This document shows positions 6,476 through 10,001 of a stretch of 10,001 nt of DNA, in pieces. A program made the position numbers and the translations under genes. Numbering within the stretch: position 1 is the stretch's first letter; every line of letters begins with the position of its first letter. The stretch spans positions 18,643 to 28,643 of the forward strand of contig CAJUSS010000024.1 of the NCBI GenBank assembly GCA_910588895.1, read 5' to 3'. Source of the stretch: an uncultured Lachnospiraceae bacterium (GTDB lineage: Bacteria; Bacillota; Clostridia; Lachnospirales; Lachnospiraceae). Below the pieces are notes generated by a model. The model made no database searches and was not told the origin of the DNA. It saw only the letters and a program-made list of their open reading frames with translations.

Positions 6476-7150
6476 TCACTCCTTCATCTTGGCCACCACT
6501 GTCACCGGCGCGCTGTCGATCCCCTCCACGAAAAGGGGCAGCGCGAACACGGTCTCCAGACTCTCGTTATCCAACCCACGCAGGTCCAGGTCCTCGATGA
6601 TCAGGATCGGCGCATTGCCCTCTGTCCCCAGCAGGATCTGATGCGCCTTGTGTCCGTCTTTGATATCCAGCGGACTGGCGAGAGAGATCCAATCCATCCC
6701 CACCGCTTTCAGGGCCGGAAAATGGTCCGCCAGATATCTGGCCGCCTGGGAGGAGACTGCCGGACCTTTTCTTGAGTAGATCGCATTATCACTCTGCCGC
6801 AGCTTTGCAAAACCGCTCCTGATCAGAAGAAGATCCGCCTCCTTGATCCTTTCCCCGTAGGGGAGAAGATCCTCTGCAAGGACCTTCTCTCCTTCCCCCT
6901 TGGGGATATCCACCAGCAGGGGCCGCTCAAAGATGAACCTGGACAGCTCCAGCTCATAAAGCTGTTTTCCGTTCCCGTTAAAATGGTTCGGTCCGTCCAT
7001 GTGGGTCCCAAAGTGGTTGAACAACGTGACCTGGTATGTGTTCAAGATATCCCCCTTTTTCATGGACTCAAATGGTTCGATGTGCATGGTGGGCGCTCCG
7101 GGGAACGCCCTGTCTTTGGTATTTAATGTGTAGGATATCCGCTTATACAT
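6476..7150 (-). CDS. Cyclase family protein (kynurenine formamidase-like metal-dependent hydrolase)
   Basis: A 224-residue member of the PF04199 fold, which holds metal-dependent hydrolases that act on amides, lactones or cyclic compounds, including kynurenine formamidase and isatin hydrolase. The metal-site motif is intact: NHFGTHMDGPNHF at 45-57 gives H46, H50, D52 and H56. GMDWISLASP (151-160) fits the conserved segment with the G-x-D-x-x-S pattern, and GTEGNAPILIIEDLDL (175-190) the later family segment. Length is normal and there is no signal peptide, so it is cytosolic. GGAGG 6 bases before the ATG at 7150 is a strong ribosome site and lies in the 15-base gap after the membrane hydrolase, showing co-transcription. 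Kynurenine breakdown is not suggested by the neighbours; opening of a lactone or amide of a sugar acid feeding the DUF1537 kinase is a guess. Confidence 0.9.
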   Translation of the reverse strand: MYKRISYTLNTKDRAFPGAPTMHIEPFESMKKGDILNTYQVTLFNHFGTHMDGPNHFNGNGKQLYELELSRFIFERPLLVDIPKGEGEKVLAEDLLPYGERIKEADLLLIRSGFAKLRQSDNAIYSRKGPAVSSQAARYLADHFPALKAVGMDWISLASPLDIKDGHKAHQILLGTEGNAPILIIEDLDLRGLDNESLETVFALPLFVEGIDSAPVTVVAKMKE

Positions 7151-7165
7151 CTCGCACCTCCAGAT

Positions 7166-9130
7166 CTATATCCGCATGATCGTATTTGCATTCGCCACAG
7201 TGAGCAACGTAGCCACAAAGGCCATGGTAAAGGCCCCCAGATAGATCGTTCCCGTCTTTTTATACATCCGCCTTAAGATGATCGTTCCAAAGATCATCAT
7301 CGGGATAAATGGGATGATCAGGCAGATATTGACCCAGGAACGGTTTGCGTGCCACATGGCCTGTCCGGTGGAGAACAGGACGATGAACTGGATCGCCACC
7401 AGCCCCGCCAGTCCTGCGATATTGATGAGGGTGCACAGCAGCGTGTGCTTCCACTCCTTCTCCCCTTCCACTGCGCCGGCATTGACCAGAAGAGAGACGG
7501 CCAGCCAGAAGACCAGCATAAAGGGCAGATAGCGGATCCACAGCAAGAGGATATTTCCGTCCGCCGCACGGATCGCGAAGCTCCAGAAACGGAAGTCGGT
7601 CTTAAAGAACCGGTCCGCGATCAGCACCAGCTCGTAGGAGACGCACATGCAGATCCCTGCTAACAGCGCACACTTCCCGATGACGGACCAGGATGTCTTC
7701 ACTCCCCAGTACTCGGCCTGATCGCCGCATTTCTTCCCATCCACATAGTATACGCATCCAAAGATCGCGAATGCGATCAGTCCGTTCAGGAGCGCCCAGA
7801 TCACGATCGCGTTGGGCCCCGGCTGCGGGAAAAAGTCGGTGGAATTGTTGGTGACCGCATTGGTAAAGATCACGCCATAGGCCAGACCGGTAAAGACAGG
7901 CATCACCGTTATCCCCGGGATCACGGCCAGGAGCACCTTGCTGCCGGCCGACAAGAGCTTGTTTTTCTTTGCCGCCACAGCCGCCGGCGTTTCCTTAAGA
8001 GGCTGGATGATGGGGGCAAAGAAGGGGGTCTGCAGCAGCAGTCCGGCAAAGGGTACCAAAAACAGGAAGAATCCCAGAACGCCCAGCCCATTAAAACATT
8101 CCTTTAAGAACCAGGTCTGATCGGAGGCCGGTATGGGGCTCGGCGCACCTAAGGTATCCATGAAAAACTGGCTGGTGATCGCCGCGTTGGTCTTTGAGAA
8201 GAACTGGAGCTGATGGGAGATCAGGGGATTATAGACCACCCGCATGGTCCCGTCCTCGATGCTGCCGTAATAGCGGCCGATCTCCACCTTTTCCTCATTA
8301 TCATATCCGGACAGGGTGATATCCTCTTTCCCCGTCTTTTCATTGACCTGGATATCGGCATCCAGCTTAAAGGCATCGGGCGTGGTGGTGTTGATGAAGA
8401 ATTTCGCCTCCGGCGAGACCGTCATGTCCGGCCACTGATAGCCGTCCACCTTTGTGACCTGCACAGGTGCCCCTTCGTCATACCGGGCGAAATTGATGCC
8501 TACATTGACCCCGGAGGGGATATTGTTTAGCAGATAATGATCCGGGAAAAAGGCCAGGATCAGCGCCGACTTCACCTTTGTGGTATAGCTGCTGCCGTCT
8601 TCCGGCTGGTCTGTATATACCTTTCCGTATTCGTTCCGCCCGTAGGCATCCAGGGTAAAGGCCACGTTCCTGCCTCCGGTGGAATGTCCCGTGATCCCGA
8701 TCCGTTCCCGATCGATGTAATCGATGTTATCATACACATAGTCCACCAGCTGGAGCATCCCTAAGCCATAGTAGGAACGGTTATAGCCATATTCCTCCAC
8801 AGTCCCGGAAGAATCCCCGGCACTGTAGGTATCCATGCTAAATACCACAAACCCACGGCGGGCTAATTCGATCGCTGTGATATCCTGTGTCTCCAGGGTG
8901 GCGTGATAGCCATGGCTGGTGATCACGCAGGGCGCCGGGTTATCTTTTGTGGCGCCGGCCGGACGATAGATCAGGGTCCGCAGCATCTCCCCGTTGGGCA
9001 TGGGGATCCTGGCATCGGTGATCGTCACCCTTCCGCCATCGGTCTGGAGGAAGCTGGCTCCGATGCAGCTGATCAGTACCAGGACCAACGCAGCTGCGAG
9101 CAACCGGATATGGTTCATCTTCTTAAACAT
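7166..9130 (-). CDS. Membrane-bound alpha/beta hydrolase with C-terminal multi-span domain
   Basis: A 654-residue two-part protein. Residues 8-28 are a hydrophobic N-terminal segment (signal anchor, or lipoprotein signal, since LISC at 19-22 fits a lipobox). Residues about 35-325 form an alpha/beta hydrolase: SHGYH (72-76) in the oxyanion region, RGFVVFSMDTYSAGDSSG (92-109), the nucleophile elbow GHSTGG with Ser150, and His306 in a late SHQLQFFS segment as the probable triad histidine. The acid residue is uncertain. Residues about 345-648 hold about eight membrane segments, approximately 348-367, 396-424, 441-463, 485-506, 527-550, 565-587, 598-620 and 628-646. The hydrolase domain should face outside the cell. 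AAGGAG 5 bases before the ATG at 9130 supports the start. It lies between the sugar-acid kinase and the cyclase gene, so it may deesterify or deacylate an external substrate, or its membrane part may take part in transport. I know of no characterised member. Confidence 0.85.
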   Translation of the reverse strand: MFKKMNHIRLLAAALVLVLISCIGASFLQTDGGRVTITDARIPMPNGEMLRTLIYRPAGATKDNPAPCVITSHGYHATLETQDITAIELARRGFVVFSMDTYSAGDSSGTVEEYGYNRSYYGLGMLQLVDYVYDNIDYIDRERIGITGHSTGGRNVAFTLDAYGRNEYGKVYTDQPEDGSSYTTKVKSALILAFFPDHYLLNNIPSGVNVGINFARYDEGAPVQVTKVDGYQWPDMTVSPEAKFFINTTTPDAFKLDADIQVNEKTGKEDITLSGYDNEEKVEIGRYYGSIEDGTMRVVYNPLISHQLQFFSKTNAAITSQFFMDTLGAPSPIPASDQTWFLKECFNGLGVLGFFLFLVPFAGLLLQTPFFAPIIQPLKETPAAVAAKKNKLLSAGSKVLLAVIPGITVMPVFTGLAYGVIFTNAVTNNSTDFFPQPGPNAIVIWALLNGLIAFAIFGCVYYVDGKKCGDQAEYWGVKTSWSVIGKCALLAGICMCVSYELVLIADRFFKTDFRFWSFAIRAADGNILLLWIRYLPFMLVFWLAVSLLVNAGAVEGEKEWKHTLLCTLINIAGLAGLVAIQFIVLFSTGQAMWHANRSWVNICLIIPFIPMMIFGTIILRRMYKKTGTIYLGAFTMAFVATLLTVANANTIMRI

Positions 9131-9151
9131 AAGGTCTCCTTTCTCTCTTCT

Positions 9152-10001
9152 CTAGCAGTCCCTGCCTGTCAGGATCTGGACTACCTCTTTCAGCGTTCCC
9201 TTTTCTCCCACATTTCCCGGAAAGATCACATAGGGGATCTTTGGAAATCTGCTCTCTTCCCCTGTTTTCCACACGGGGATGCCGGGCTTTATCTGTCCCA
9301 TCACCTCCGCCCGTTTTACCCGCAGAGCCTTGGTCCCCACGTCGCTGGAGGTGATCCCGCCTTTCGCGACCACAAAGCCGGGCCTGATCTTCAGCCTGCC
9401 CACCAGCGCCTGGACCCCGTCAGAGATCTTTACCGCGCGCAGCAGCGCATCCTCCCTGCTGTCTGTCTCCACGGTCAGGAGCTTCCGGCTGGTATAGCAG
9501 ACGGCTGTCCTTCCGGCCTTCATGACCCGTTCACTTTCCGCTACCACCCGGTCCACCTCCGCATAAAATGCCAACTCGCCCTCCAGCACCAGGTCTGAGC
9601 AAAATCCGATCCCCTCCACGCCCTCCAGCGTCAGCAGCTCCTCTAGCTGTGCCGTGGTCTTTTGTGTATGGGAGCCCACCACCACGATCCCCCCGCAGGC
9701 GCTCCCCTCCGGGATCATCTCCTTTCTGGTGAGCAGCGGCCGGTCCGGGATATCGCCGATCACCTTCACCAGCGATGCCGCCGTGCGGAACAGAAAATGC
9801 TTTCCAGCCGCAGCGGCGCGGTACAAGGCGATGCAGAACACCTTTAGGTCACAGTAGTCCACTGCGTTCACGACCACCTTGTTAAACCCCCGGACCCTTC
9901 TCAGCTGCCCGACGATCTTGTCCATATCCATCGCCCTTATGGTCTCCAGGGAGATGCAGATCACATCCTCCGCCCGGTACCGCCCCATCGTCTTCTCCTC
10001 C
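9152..10001 (-). CDS. Four-carbon acid sugar kinase family protein (DUF1537), C-terminal part
   Basis: This family phosphorylates sugar acids such as threonate, erythronate and related four-carbon acids in catabolism. What is visible is the middle and the C-terminal nucleotide-binding domain. Counting from the methionine codon at 9988, VVVGSHTQKTTAQLEELL (102-119), YTSRKLLT (165-172), AKGGITSSDVGTKAL (208-222) and FPGNVG (256-261) are family signatures. The methionine at 9988 is probably internal: upstream codons stay open to the edge and read EEKT before it, matching the family's usual EEKTGGR segment, so GGAGGAG at 10001-9995 is coding rather than a ribosome site. The N-terminal half (about 150-200 residues) should lie beyond the right edge, with the operon promoter. 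The stop at 9152 is 21 bases before the membrane hydrolase start, so the genes are co-transcribed. No PdxA2-, aldolase- or dehydrogenase-type partner, often found with this kinase, is visible here. Confidence 0.92.
   Translation of the reverse strand, partial: EEKTMGRYRAEDVICISLETIRAMDMDKIVGQLRRVRGFNKVVVNAVDYCDLKVFCIALYRAAAAGKHFLFRTAASLVKVIGDIPDRPLLTRKEMIPEGSACGGIVVVGSHTQKTTAQLEELLTLEGVEGIGFCSDLVLEGELAFYAEVDRVVAESERVMKAGRTAVCYTSRKLLTVETDSREDALLRAVKISDGVQALVGRLKIRPGFVVAKGGITSSDVGTKALRVKRAEVMGQIKPGIPVWKTGEESRFPKIPYVIFPGNVGEKGTLKEVVQILTGRDC

Noticed and set aside
1..10001. CRISPR array, tRNA, rRNA or complete insertion sequence
   Set aside because: No regularly spaced short repeats, no cloverleaf or ribosomal sequence, and no transposase gene were seen; only the two-copy intergenic repeat is present.
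9995..10001. GGAGGAG as the ribosome site of the DUF1537 gene
   Set aside because: The frame stays open through it and encodes a conserved EEKT segment, so it is more likely coding sequence.

Overview
The window looks like chromosomal DNA of a gut-type Clostridia, most likely Lachnospiraceae. That is an inference from the GC-rich coding sequence with AT-rich promoter gaps, strong GGAG-type ribosome sites, the form of the GltB protein, and an FCD regulator beside a DUF1537 kinase. I cannot name a genus. Every intact gene is on the minus strand, so transcription runs from right to left.

Right part (about 5456-10001): a small catabolic-looking locus. In transcription order it has the C-terminal part of a four-carbon acid sugar kinase (DUF1537 family, running off the right edge), a 654-residue protein that joins an alpha/beta hydrolase domain to about eight membrane segments, and a metal-dependent cyclase/kynurenine-formamidase-like hydrolase. 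The gaps are 21 and 15 bases, so these three look like one operon. After a 360-base gap comes a GntR/FCD repressor-type gene with its own very good promoter. The simplest reading is uptake or hydrolysis of a lactone, ester or amide of a sugar acid, phosphorylation of that acid, and control by the FCD regulator. The substrate is unknown.

Middle part (about 3300-5420): a relic of an AAA-ATPase-like/DUF1703 gene on the plus strand, decayed and internally deleted. Next, on the minus strand, is a translationally coupled two-gene unit of unknown function, a helical protein followed by a protein with two tandem CxC-x10-CxxC zinc ribbons. This unit ends in a clear intrinsic terminator.

Left part (1-3232): gltB, the large subunit of glutamate synthase, with a plausible promoter. 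It reads normally for about 954 residues and then breaks in the middle of the conserved FMN/synthase domain at about position 53. The first 52 bases of the window do not encode GltB, so the gene is either interrupted or joined to other DNA there.

The most unusual signal is a two-copy intergenic repeat (3233-3379 and 6261-6410). A 75-base arm is 89% identical between copies without gaps. The right-hand copy folds into four nested perfect stems. The left-hand copy can close an equivalent outer stem, with one compensating base-pair change, around the terminator hairpin. Both copies lie just 3' of minus-strand transcription units. This may be an undescribed structured repeat or RNA element.
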